Shown here: positions 1 to 8,050 of the stretch, one piece after another
Layout of the letters: each line of letters begins with the position of its first letter
Numbering within the stretch: position 1 is the first letter of the stretch
Assembly: GCA_963677175.2 (NCBI GenBank)
Contig: CAXXES010000007.1
Span: 744,001-808,000, forward strand
Length of the DNA: 64,000 bases
From: Sunxiuqinia sp963677175
Lineage (GTDB): Bacteria; Bacteroidota; Bacteroidia; Bacteroidales; Prolixibacteraceae
Direction: 5' to 3'
Notes under the pieces: model-generated
The model's database searches: none
The model's input: the letters and a program-made list of their open reading frames with translations, nothing else
What the model was told of the DNA's origin: nothing
Translations under genes and position numbers: made by a program

Positions 1-2081
1 TCATTGTTCGTATTTCCCGAATTCGAATTTTCCTTCTGCATAGCGTGGTCCGTTTCGGGCTGTTGTTCGCCGGTGGCCACAAAGTCGATGGTGAGCTTTT
101 CAAGGGCAATCTTTTCTTTTTCAATTGCGGTTAAGGAATCCATGTATGACTTGTACCCGCTGTTTGTTAGTGCCAGCCAGTAAATCATGTACCGTGCATC
201 GTGAATATTTGCAAAAGGCTCCAACGTAACATCAATAGGATTTTCCATTTTGACGTTAAGCCTAAAGTTCAATGGCTCATCCTTAATGGGCACCAATTTG
301 CCGGCAATATTTTGAATATCATCTTCAACCAAAATAGGAGCTTGATCAACAGGCAACATTTTCCCGCCTGGGTATTGTGCCCAACGTCCATCGTCGGCTA
401 ACAACCCTCGTAAATCGTCGGTTCCGGTTTTGGCACCGAGTAATATTGGGCCGTGCATAAACGCAATGTAATCGGGCACATTGGACAAACGTTCAATGGT
501 ATTGTGCATAGGCACTTCCACATCTACCACATCTCCCTTTTTCCATTTTCTGTCGATGCAGATATAAGAAGAAGGAAGCGCAGAATAATTCACTGCTTCC
601 CCATTCACTGAAATTTTCAATGCACCGTTTTTCACCCACTCGGGATACCTGACCATCAATTTAAAGTTTGAAGCCCCTTGTGTTATAGTCAGTTTTGTGC
701 GTTCTTCGTAAGGAAAATTTGTCTCCTGTTTTATTGATACGTTTTTATTTCTCCAATTGAGTTCCGAAGCAATAAACAGATTGATGAACAGCGAATCCAC
801 TGAATGGGTATAAATGAACTGATTGTATTTACCATGGTTTTCCATACCAGTCCCCACGCAACACCACATAGCATTATTGGGAGTAGAATAAACCCTGTAA
901 TGGCGCGGACGGGCAGTTGTAAAATACACATATCCACCATGTTCTGGATGTTGGGTTGAAAGAATATGGTTGAACACAGTACGCTCGTAGTAATCGGCAT
1001 AATGAGCTGATGGTTGCATACGGAACAAGTCTTCGGTTAATTTCAACATATTATAGGAGTTGCACGACTCAGGACCGTCAACATCGTTAATAAAATCGCC
1101 ACATGACTCTACACTTGGGAAATGCTCCCTACGGCTGTTACCACCAAAAACAAGTGAGCGGTTCTCCACAATGGTTTCCCATGAGAAGCGGCTCGCGCTT
1201 TCGTATTGTTGGTCGCCACTGAGTTCTGCGATCCTCGCAAAGCCAATAAACTTTGGAATTTGCGTGTTGGCATGTTTGTTATCGAGGTTATCAATCCCTT
1301 TCGACAAAGGGTCAAGGAACATGTTGTGCGAATATCTTTTGGCGGCTATCAGGTATTTTCCGTCCCCCGAAATCTGGTAGGCATCGGCAAAAGTTTCGTT
1401 CATGCCACCATATTCCATATTTAGTGCTACCTGCATCTGCTCGTCAGTTAGGGCCGATGTAATATCGATTCCCCAATCGCAAAATTTCAAAAACATCGAC
1501 TTAGCCTCTTCATTACCACAATAGAGCCATGCATCCCTAAGTCCGGCATACATTTTATGCAAATTGTAAAAAGGTGCCCAAGCGGAATTATAAACACTAA
1601 AATCGCCTTTTTTGAAAGCTGACCACAGTTTTTTACTATTGGGAAAACCGCCGATATAGCCAACTCCCCACTCCGCATTATTAATGGCATTTGCTTCCAA
1701 GCACTCCTTAAGTTCCGAAAGCATATAATCCATGCGCTTTTTGAACTCTTTATTGCCCGTGGCTGCATAATTCATGGACATGGCTGAAAGGTAGTGCCCT
1801 GCCACGTGGCCATCCAGGCCATCCCAGTTAGGATATGTTTTGGCCTTTTCAGGCAAGCCGGCTTCTTTGCGGTAAGGTGCCAGCAAACGGTCAACATCGT
1901 ATTGCAGTAGCACCTCGATATTGAGGTCGCGGGCATGTTTAAATGGCCCGTCGAGCAAGCTTACATCCGATATTGGGAATTCATTTTTGTATAGCTTTTC
2001 CTGTGCTTGAGTTGAGCTGTAAAAAACCAATAAGAAAATAAATAAGGCAAACTCTATTCTTTTCATCCGATTCAATTTCAT
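1..2081 (-). CDS. GH127-family beta-L-arabinofuranosidase (DUF1680), 3' end off window
   Basis: Secreted glycoside hydrolase expected to remove terminal beta-L-arabinofuranose or a related sugar from plant polysaccharide side chains. The frame is open from position 1 to an ATG at 2081 (a second in-frame ATG is at 2066), 693 codons with no stop, so the C-terminus lies outside the window. A signal peptide follows the start. Family hallmarks are visible: DGLDGHVAGHYLSA early on, then the metal site motif PESCNSYNMLKLTEDL and the double cysteine in MWCCVGTGMENHGKY; in characterised GH127 enzymes the Glu-x-Cys and Cys-Cys bind zinc and one cysteine is the nucleophile. It is the last visible gene of the nine-gene minus-strand operon, 82 bases after the GH43 gene. 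GH146 is a close alternative, since both carry DUF1680. Confidence 0.9.
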   Translation of the reverse strand, partial: MKLNRMKRIEFALFIFLLVFYSSTQAQEKLYKNEFPISDVSLLDGPFKHARDLNIEVLLQYDVDRLLAPYRKEAGLPEKAKTYPNWDGLDGHVAGHYLSAMSMNYAATGNKEFKKRMDYMLSELKECLEANAINNAEWGVGYIGGFPNSKKLWSAFKKGDFSVYNSAWAPFYNLHKMYAGLRDAWLYCGNEEAKSMFLKFCDWGIDITSALTDEQMQVALNMEYGGMNETFADAYQISGDGKYLIAAKRYSHNMFLDPLSKGIDNLDNKHANTQIPKFIGFARIAELSGDQQYESASRFSWETIVENRSLVFGGNSRREHFPSVESCGDFINDVDGPESCNSYNMLKLTEDLFRMQPSAHYADYYERTVFNHILSTQHPEHGGYVYFTTARPRHYRVYSTPNNAMWCCVGTGMENHGKYNQFIYTHSVDSLFINLFIASELNWRNKNVSIKQETNFPYEERTKLTITQGASNFKLMVRYPEWVKNGALKISVNGEAVNYSALPSSYICIDRKWKKGDVVDVEVPMHNTIERLSNVPDYIAFMHGPILLGAKTGTDDLRGLLADDGRWAQYPGGKMLPVDQAPILVEDDIQNIAGKLVPIKDEPLNFRLNVKMENPIDVTLEPFANIHDARYMIYWLALTNSGYKSYMDSLTAIEKEKIALEKLTIDFVATGEQQPETDHAMQKENSNSGNTNN

Positions 2082-2163
2082 TTTTACGTCCTGGGTTCCT
2101 TGTCTTTTTTTCCAATACCGCGGGGGGGACTTAGTAGCCGATTTCCAGCTATACAGGCGGGTA

Positions 2164-3534
2164 CTAATTGAACTTCCAATAATCCAGCCTGAACAATTCA
2201 CCATCCCCGCCCTTAAATACAAAATACAAATCACAGACGCCTTTTTGCTTACTCAATTTTGTGGTGAACGTTTTCCAGGCATTAACATCACCAGTATTTG
2301 TTATTTCACAAGTACCCAATAGCAAACCGTCTTTACCATCCAGACGAATCTCAATTCTTCCTCCAGCCAAGGCAACAGCACTGACCTCGAATATTTTAGC
2401 TCCTTTTCCAAAATCGACACTGCTCACTTTGATGTAGTCTCCATGATCAATATTGGTAACATACATACCTGCTTTATTGTCGGCAGTGGTTTTCACCCCT
2501 TCGGACCAGGCAATGGTTTCGGCTTCTACTTTTTGAAAGGGATTTAAATTGGATACGCTTTCTTTCACGCCTTCTTTGGTAGGCAAAATCAGCGGGATAG
2601 TACCATCTGCATTGTACTTAAATTGTTCAACACTAACTGACCGTTTGAAACCTTCGCCTCCTGACAATTCATGTGTGTGGTAAAAGAAATAGGAGTTTCC
2701 TTTGTAGTCAATGATCCCAGGGTGATTGGTAAAAGCGAGGTGGTCGGCCCTTTCCATAATAAAACCTTGATAGGTCCACAGGCCTTCGGCTGATGGAGCA
2801 GTAGAATAAGCAATGTATTCGGGAATTCCTGCTGCAGCGTAAACCATGTAATAGAGCTTGTTGCGTTTGTAAATCCAGGGCCCTTCGGTGTAAGTGGCAC
2901 GCAGTTTGCCGTCGCGTCCTTCTTTTGCACCAAACGATTCGGTAGTCATGCCTATCGGAACAATTCCGTCTTTACCAATGCTGCGGTCGTACGAAATCAT
3001 GTCATCATTAAGTTTCACGTAATAAAGGGCAGGATTTCCCCAATACAGGTAAGCCTGACCGTCGTCGTCAATCATAACCGTCGGGTCGATATCATGCCAA
3101 ATATCTTCGCCATCGATTAAACGTTTACCCAGCGGATCGGTGAAAGGACCTGTAGGTGAATCGGCCATCAAAACAGCTATCCCATCGCCATGTATGGGGC
3201 AATACAGGTAAAACTTACCGTTTCGTTCAATGCACTGTGGAGCCCATGCCCCATTCGTTTTACCTGACCATACAAAATCGTTCAGCGAAGCAACGGCACC
3301 GTGGTCCGTCCAGTTTACCATGTCGGTTGTCGAGTAGCACCGCCAGTCATACATCGTGAAGAAATTATCGACCGTTTCATCTTCGTCGTGGGTTGTATAA
3401 AGATAAACCGTGCCGTTGTATACCATTGGCGCCGGGTCGGCCGTGAAATAAGTTTGAATGATCGGATTTTGTGCTAGCCCAATCATTGGTAATAGTGAAA
3501 AAAACACCAATATTAATGTGATTTTATTTATCAT
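2164..3534 (-). CDS. GH43 family glycosidase with C-terminal CBM6
   Basis: Probable beta-xylosidase or alpha-L-arabinofuranosidase, 456 residues, secreted. The ATG at 3534 is chosen because it begins the signal peptide (MINKITLILVFF...GLAQ); an upstream ATG at 3561 would add nine hydrophilic residues. The five-bladed propeller residues of GH43 are readable: the base Asp in YFTADPAPMVYNG, the pKa-modulating Asp in WHDIDPTVMIDDDGQAYLYW and the acid Glu in TEGPWIYKRNKLYYMVY. Residues from about 325 to the end form a CBM6-type module starting NPFQKVEAETIAWSEG and ending LFRLDYWKF, a fold that binds xylan chains in characterised members. Sits between the GH127 and the double esterase, consistent with arabinoxylan debranching. 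The exact substrate cannot be read from sequence. Confidence 0.93.
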   Translation of the reverse strand: MINKITLILVFFSLLPMIGLAQNPIIQTYFTADPAPMVYNGTVYLYTTHDEDETVDNFFTMYDWRCYSTTDMVNWTDHGAVASLNDFVWSGKTNGAWAPQCIERNGKFYLYCPIHGDGIAVLMADSPTGPFTDPLGKRLIDGEDIWHDIDPTVMIDDDGQAYLYWGNPALYYVKLNDDMISYDRSIGKDGIVPIGMTTESFGAKEGRDGKLRATYTEGPWIYKRNKLYYMVYAAAGIPEYIAYSTAPSAEGLWTYQGFIMERADHLAFTNHPGIIDYKGNSYFFYHTHELSGGEGFKRSVSVEQFKYNADGTIPLILPTKEGVKESVSNLNPFQKVEAETIAWSEGVKTTADNKAGMYVTNIDHGDYIKVSSVDFGKGAKIFEVSAVALAGGRIEIRLDGKDGLLLGTCEITNTGDVNAWKTFTTKLSKQKGVCDLYFVFKGGDGELFRLDYWKFN

Positions 3535-3584
3535 CTGAAGGTAGTTATTAGTTATTAGCAAATTGGTTATTGGTTCCGGTCAAT

Positions 3585-5243
3585 CTAAGGCAAATTCTTC
3601 TTCTCAACTTTCCAAATGGTTGATTGGGAAAGCTGGCAAGGATTCCCGGTAAACAATTGGCTGGCTTCATGATCACCCTTCAATTGCCATTTGAACCAGG
3701 CAGTTGCCACTATAGCAAACTCACCACCATGGGGCTGACGATAAGTTCCTCCATGACCAACGTCCATATTTGCAACAAATACCGGAACATGGTTGATTCG
3801 GTTATAGTCGTCCATTCCGTTATTGTAAGCAATATCCGTTTCGCCCCCGAGCAAATAGAGTGTTGGGGTGTGCAACTGGGCCAGGTGTTCTTTTTTTAAG
3901 TTAGGCATACCCGGCATTCCGCTTCCCGGGTTACCCAATATGCCACTATTACAAACCACTGCGGTGGTAACTCGTGGGTCAGTCGCTGTTTCAAGTGTTT
4001 GTAATCCCCCACAGGACATACCACTAACAGCGATCTTCGAAATATCAATTTTCTTGTAAAACACGCTCGACTTATCGTTGTTTTGCGCAATTGCCCAGTC
4101 AATGGCGTCCAACAGTTGTGAAGAGGTTGATCTCCCGCTGCCACGTTCACCTTCCTGAGGCATAGGACCTATGGCGATCGTCAGAAAGCCATGTGATGCC
4201 ACTTCAGACAAAAAGTTGACGTGTTCCCATGGCGAATTGGCACAAGCCCCATTGCCCCACGCTATAATTGGCAACTTATTTTTCTCCCCAAAAACGCTCA
4301 GGTCTTCAGGCCGGAATATGGTATGAGTTGGTAAAGAGCTATCGGTGTACATAATGGCACTATAAGCTCCTGTTCCTCCATCTTCAACAACTCTTTGAGC
4401 TGATAAGGATTGATTTTCCTTTAGCAGTGAAAGCATCTTTTCGCCGTACCTTTTTCCCAGTATCCGGTAACCTTCGGCATTAAAGTGTAAACCATCAGGC
4501 ATTCCAGGACATCCTTCCGAAGAAACAACATGTGCATTAGGAATCGTGTTGGGCAATTGGGCGATGTATTGATTGAACCCAAAACATTTACCTTTGAACT
4601 CGGCACTTAACAGCTCTCCAGCAAGAATAGGTGTATCCTCAGGATTAAGATTCAAATCGGTCATCAGATTGTCGTATATCCCTTTCACCTTTTGTGTCCA
4701 AAGGGTATCGTTTGGATTTGACTCGCCCTGGTGTAAAAGAATACCTTTGATTACGCCATCATTCTGTGCCAGCTTGGCCATTTCAACAAGCCTTCCATAC
4801 GGATTTCCACCATAATTCTTGATCCAATTGAGCATCCAGTCGGGCGCGGTTTCAACATACGATTGGTAGTTTTCCTTATCGAACAACTCGATACGGCAGC
4901 CACCAACCGACACGTTAATGACCCCAACCTTGATGTTTTCTGGTAGATTGGCAACCAGGGTTCGGCCAAAGTAATCGGCAGGCGAAATTCCTGCATTACA
5001 GTCGCAAATAGGCGGTGTTGCCGTATGCCAGTTTCCCATTTCCCGTCCTTTGTCGAGGCAATCCATGGCACTCATCATTTGAAAGCGGGCATCAACTACC
5101 GAGTCTTGTGCTTCAGCGCGGGCTGCTCCAGCCATATTCGATTGGCCAAAACACAAGTATATATGAAAATTGGGATCTTGAGAAAAGGAATAAGTACTTG
5201 AAAAAAGAAGTACCATCAAAACAAATAATTTGAGCTTATTCAT
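3585..5243 (-). CDS. Two-domain esterase: CE6/SASA-type SGNH esterase fused to an alpha/beta-hydrolase
   Basis: 552 residues with signal peptide (MNKLKLFVLMVLLFSSTYSFSQ). Residues 25-275 are a sialate O-acetylesterase-like/CE6 SGNH hydrolase: nucleophile Ser35 in CFGQSNMAG, block LLHQGESN, and the Asp-x-x-His pair in MPDGLHFNAEG (about 250-253). Residues 290-530 form a second hydrolase with nucleophile elbow GMSCGG (Ser410) and a late His in MDVGHGGTYRQP. CE6 members are acetyl-xylan esterases, so deacetylation of xylan is the likely role of the first half; the second resembles dienelactone-hydrolase/cutinase-like esterases and may cut another ester. Part of the minus-strand operon. Function of the second half is inference. 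Confidence 0.87.
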   Translation of the reverse strand: MNKLKLFVLMVLLFSSTYSFSQDPNFHIYLCFGQSNMAGAARAEAQDSVVDARFQMMSAMDCLDKGREMGNWHTATPPICDCNAGISPADYFGRTLVANLPENIKVGVINVSVGGCRIELFDKENYQSYVETAPDWMLNWIKNYGGNPYGRLVEMAKLAQNDGVIKGILLHQGESNPNDTLWTQKVKGIYDNLMTDLNLNPEDTPILAGELLSAEFKGKCFGFNQYIAQLPNTIPNAHVVSSEGCPGMPDGLHFNAEGYRILGKRYGEKMLSLLKENQSLSAQRVVEDGGTGAYSAIMYTDSSLPTHTIFRPEDLSVFGEKNKLPIIAWGNGACANSPWEHVNFLSEVASHGFLTIAIGPMPQEGERGSGRSTSSQLLDAIDWAIAQNNDKSSVFYKKIDISKIAVSGMSCGGLQTLETATDPRVTTAVVCNSGILGNPGSGMPGMPNLKKEHLAQLHTPTLYLLGGETDIAYNNGMDDYNRINHVPVFVANMDVGHGGTYRQPHGGEFAIVATAWFKWQLKGDHEASQLFTGNPCQLSQSTIWKVEKKNLP

Positions 5244-5274
5244 ATCACATAGGATTACAGCTAATTACAAATTT

Positions 5275-6870
5275 TCATTGAGCCCATTCTTTCCCTTCGG
5301 GAGAGCGTCTCCATTCAAAATAGTTGTCCAATACATAAAGCGATGCTTCATCGGGCACCGAACCTAAATACGCGCTTGGTCCGAGGTACATCACATCAGG
5401 ATTTTCGTCACTGAAAGCGGGCCACTCGGGAACACCTTCACCATTAGGATCGCCATACTTTGCAAAATTGGTCCAGTAGATTCCCATCGTTTCGGCGATT
5501 TTCAAATCTGATTCAGTGGTATTCGGATTAGCCGGATCGAGGTTCATAAACACAAAAGGAACATCGACACCGTGAGGTGTGCCATGCTCGGCTTGTGGCG
5601 ATCCTTCGGCGCGTTCGGGATGTTGATCGAAATAGTAAAAATACACTTCCGACTTCCCGGCTTTCGATTGAAGCCTTGCCCAACTCCAGGTGTGCCAGCC
5701 AAAGGCGGCATCGCGCATCAGGTTGCGGGCCGACCTGGGCACGTTGTTTTCGCCAACCGGATAAGCTTTTATTAATGAATCAGTAAAAGGGCCAAACCTA
5801 CGTTCAACCCCGGCAACATATTCTTCGGGCGTACGTCCGGGTGAGAAGCTCAACCCTTCATCAGAGTTATAACCGATCAGAACAGGGATATCGTTGTAAT
5901 TTCCGGCTTCGTACAATTTGTATTGGTCATCGGGAATGACGTAACCATCAACAATGGGCCATGCGCCCCCCATGCCCATTCCAAGGGGAAGTTTGTCGGG
6001 ATCAATATTGCGCAATTCGGCAATCGACGAAACTCCAACTTTCCGCGCATATTCAGTCCCGTCCTCTTCAGCTTGTTGAAGGGTTTTCATATTTTCACCG
6101 GGAAAAGTGGTCGGACGTGTTGGTCCAAAAGAGCCGCCACTCTGCGAAATAGCGCCATGGAATAAACCTTTAGCCAACGGCGAAGCACACAACATGCTTA
6201 CTGCGATTCCTCCGGCCGATTCGCCAAAAATGGTTACTTTATCAGGGTCGCCTCCAAAAGCAGATATGTTATTTTGAATCCACTGCAAGCCGGCAATTTG
6301 ATCGAGCAAGCCATAGTTGCCCGAAACACCGTTGGGATTTTCGGCGCTCAATTCGGAATGCGCCAGGAAACCAAGCTGCCCAACACGATAGGCAATACTC
6401 ACCAGAACAACCCCTTTACGGGCCAGGTGCTCTCCATTATGAACAGGATCAGAAGTAGAACCAAAACTAAAACCTCCCCCATAAATCCAAACCAATACGG
6501 GTAGTTTCTCTTTTGGAGATTCAGCCGGTGTCCAGATATTCAGATACAGGCAATCTTCACTTTTGCCTGAATGTGGATTTCCAGGCTGCATGGGCGCTGG
6601 TGCATATTCGGTAGTTTGTTTCACGCCTTCCCATACTTCAACGGGTTGCGGGGCTTTCCAGCGCAAATCGCCTACAGGTGGTGCGGCAAAGGGGATTCCC
6701 TTGTAAATGGTCAAATCCTCGGTAACTGTACCTTGAATAATCCCACCTTCAACTTTTACCTGCCCGGGCTGACCACCGGTGGTGCAAGATGTGGCAATAA
6801 GCAGGATAAGTGCTGTGGTTAAAAAAGTTATGTTTCTGAAAGGGCCGGATATGGTTGATTTGTATTTCAT
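5275..6870 (-). CDS. Type-B carboxylesterase family lipoprotein
   Basis: 531 residues. The start gives a lipoprotein signal with lipobox ending at Cys29 (LLIATSC), so the enzyme is probably membrane anchored. The carboxylesterase/cholinesterase fold is clear from YKGIPFAAPPVGDLRWKAPQ, the EDCLYLNIW signature, oxyanion YGGGFSFG, and nucleophile elbow FGESAGG (Ser218); an acidic residue follows in GYNSDEGLSF and a late His in TPHGVDVPFVF. In CAZyme operons such proteins (formerly CE10) are usually assigned to ester decorations of hemicellulose, but the substrate is not known. The gap to the preceding CE1 gene is only 12 bases, supporting co-transcription. Confidence 0.9.
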   Translation of the reverse strand: MKYKSTISGPFRNITFLTTALILLIATSCTTGGQPGQVKVEGGIIQGTVTEDLTIYKGIPFAAPPVGDLRWKAPQPVEVWEGVKQTTEYAPAPMQPGNPHSGKSEDCLYLNIWTPAESPKEKLPVLVWIYGGGFSFGSTSDPVHNGEHLARKGVVLVSIAYRVGQLGFLAHSELSAENPNGVSGNYGLLDQIAGLQWIQNNISAFGGDPDKVTIFGESAGGIAVSMLCASPLAKGLFHGAISQSGGSFGPTRPTTFPGENMKTLQQAEEDGTEYARKVGVSSIAELRNIDPDKLPLGMGMGGAWPIVDGYVIPDDQYKLYEAGNYNDIPVLIGYNSDEGLSFSPGRTPEEYVAGVERRFGPFTDSLIKAYPVGENNVPRSARNLMRDAAFGWHTWSWARLQSKAGKSEVYFYYFDQHPERAEGSPQAEHGTPHGVDVPFVFMNLDPANPNTTESDLKIAETMGIYWTNFAKYGDPNGEGVPEWPAFSDENPDVMYLGPSAYLGSVPDEASLYVLDNYFEWRRSPEGKEWAQ

Positions 6871-6882
6871 ATGTTTCTCTTT

Positions 6883-7989
6883 TTAATCTTTAAACAGAAG
6901 CTGAGCAAGCTGGTGCAAGCTGCGTCGCCAGGTGTGAAATTCATGGGCTGTTCCTTCCGAAATAAATGATTCAGCATTAATTCCGGCATTTTGAAGTTCG
7001 GCCGCCGCATTCTTCACACCATCAGGACGTTCTTTACTTCCACAACTCAGGAAAATGAGCTTCAAATTGTTATGATCTTTGATCTCCTCTGACTTGTAAA
7101 CGCCTCCGCTAAACAAGCCATAATACGAGAATACATCGGGCTTGTTAAGTGTGACCAGCCTTGTTTCAAATCCTCCCATTGAAAGGCCGGCCATAGCACG
7201 GTTTTCTTGATCGGCTAAAGTGCGGAAGTTGGCATCGATATAAGGGATCAATTCGTCAACCAAAACGGTTTGAAACGGTTTGATATCAAAATCACGTAAG
7301 CCACCAAATTTGATTTCATTGGTCATGCCGTAAGTCATTACAATAATGAATGGATTGGCTTTGCCCTCGGCAATCAGGTTGTCCATGATGAAATTGGCAC
7401 GTCCCTGAATGGGCCATGAAGTTTCATTTTCGCAATAGCCGTGCTGAAGGTAAAGTACAGGATAGCGTTCCGACGATGCTTTGTCGTAACCCGGAGGAGT
7501 ATAAACATAAGCCCGGCGATCGGTTTTGGTACTTTTCGACGGGAAATAGATTTCGTCTATATGACCGTGTGGAACATCTTTTATAGCGAAAATATCCTGA
7601 TCGTCGGACGGAACTTCAATGCCACTTCCATAACGACAGGCCCCGTAAAAGAAAAGGCTGCCGGGATCGGGTACCGAAGCGCCATCAATGTTGAGTTGGT
7701 AATAATGAAAACCCACATCCTGAGGAGCAGACTCGCCGGTCCAGAGCCCGTTTTCATCCTTCACCATGTCGTACTTCACCCCACCAATGTCGAGCTGAAC
7801 GTATTTGGCATCGGGAGCCATAATTTGCGTGCGCACGCGGCCTTCGGAGTTCACTTGCGGGTACTCACGCCCCGGCTGGTTAACCGGCGAAGGTTTGAAA
7901 TCTTCGACAACCTGTGCCTTTGTGTTTATCGAACTAAAAACAAAAACACACAACACTGAAAATAAGGAGATTCGTTTTATCGTTTTCAT
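6883..7989 (-). CDS. CE1-type esterase with N-terminal E-set domain
   Basis: 368 residues with a signal peptide (SVLCVFVFSSINTKAQ). An immunoglobulin-like E-set/CBM48-type domain spans about 35-135, followed by an esterase-D-like alpha/beta hydrolase: VLYLQHGYCENETSW, nucleophile elbow AGLSMGG (Ser270), and the late catalytic His in SEGTAHEFHTWRR. This arrangement is common in Bacteroidota feruloyl esterases and acetyl-xylan esterases of CE1. It would release ferulate or acetate from xylan in the periplasm or outside. It lies between the type-B esterase and the GH3 xylosidase in the operon. Which ester is cleaved cannot be decided from the sequence. Confidence 0.9.
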   Translation of the reverse strand: MKTIKRISLFSVLCVFVFSSINTKAQVVEDFKPSPVNQPGREYPQVNSEGRVRTQIMAPDAKYVQLDIGGVKYDMVKDENGLWTGESAPQDVGFHYYQLNIDGASVPDPGSLFFYGACRYGSGIEVPSDDQDIFAIKDVPHGHIDEIYFPSKSTKTDRRAYVYTPPGYDKASSERYPVLYLQHGYCENETSWPIQGRANFIMDNLIAEGKANPFIIVMTYGMTNEIKFGGLRDFDIKPFQTVLVDELIPYIDANFRTLADQENRAMAGLSMGGFETRLVTLNKPDVFSYYGLFSGGVYKSEEIKDHNNLKLIFLSCGSKERPDGVKNAAAELQNAGINAESFISEGTAHEFHTWRRSLHQLAQLLFKD

Positions 7990-8050
7990 ACTATAAGAAT
8001 GTTAGGTTATTTATTTTACAAATTTATCTTCGCTATTTATTAAGATCACA

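Noticed and set aside
7441..7959. 172-codon plus frame
   Set aside because: Antisense shadow of the CE1 esterase gene.
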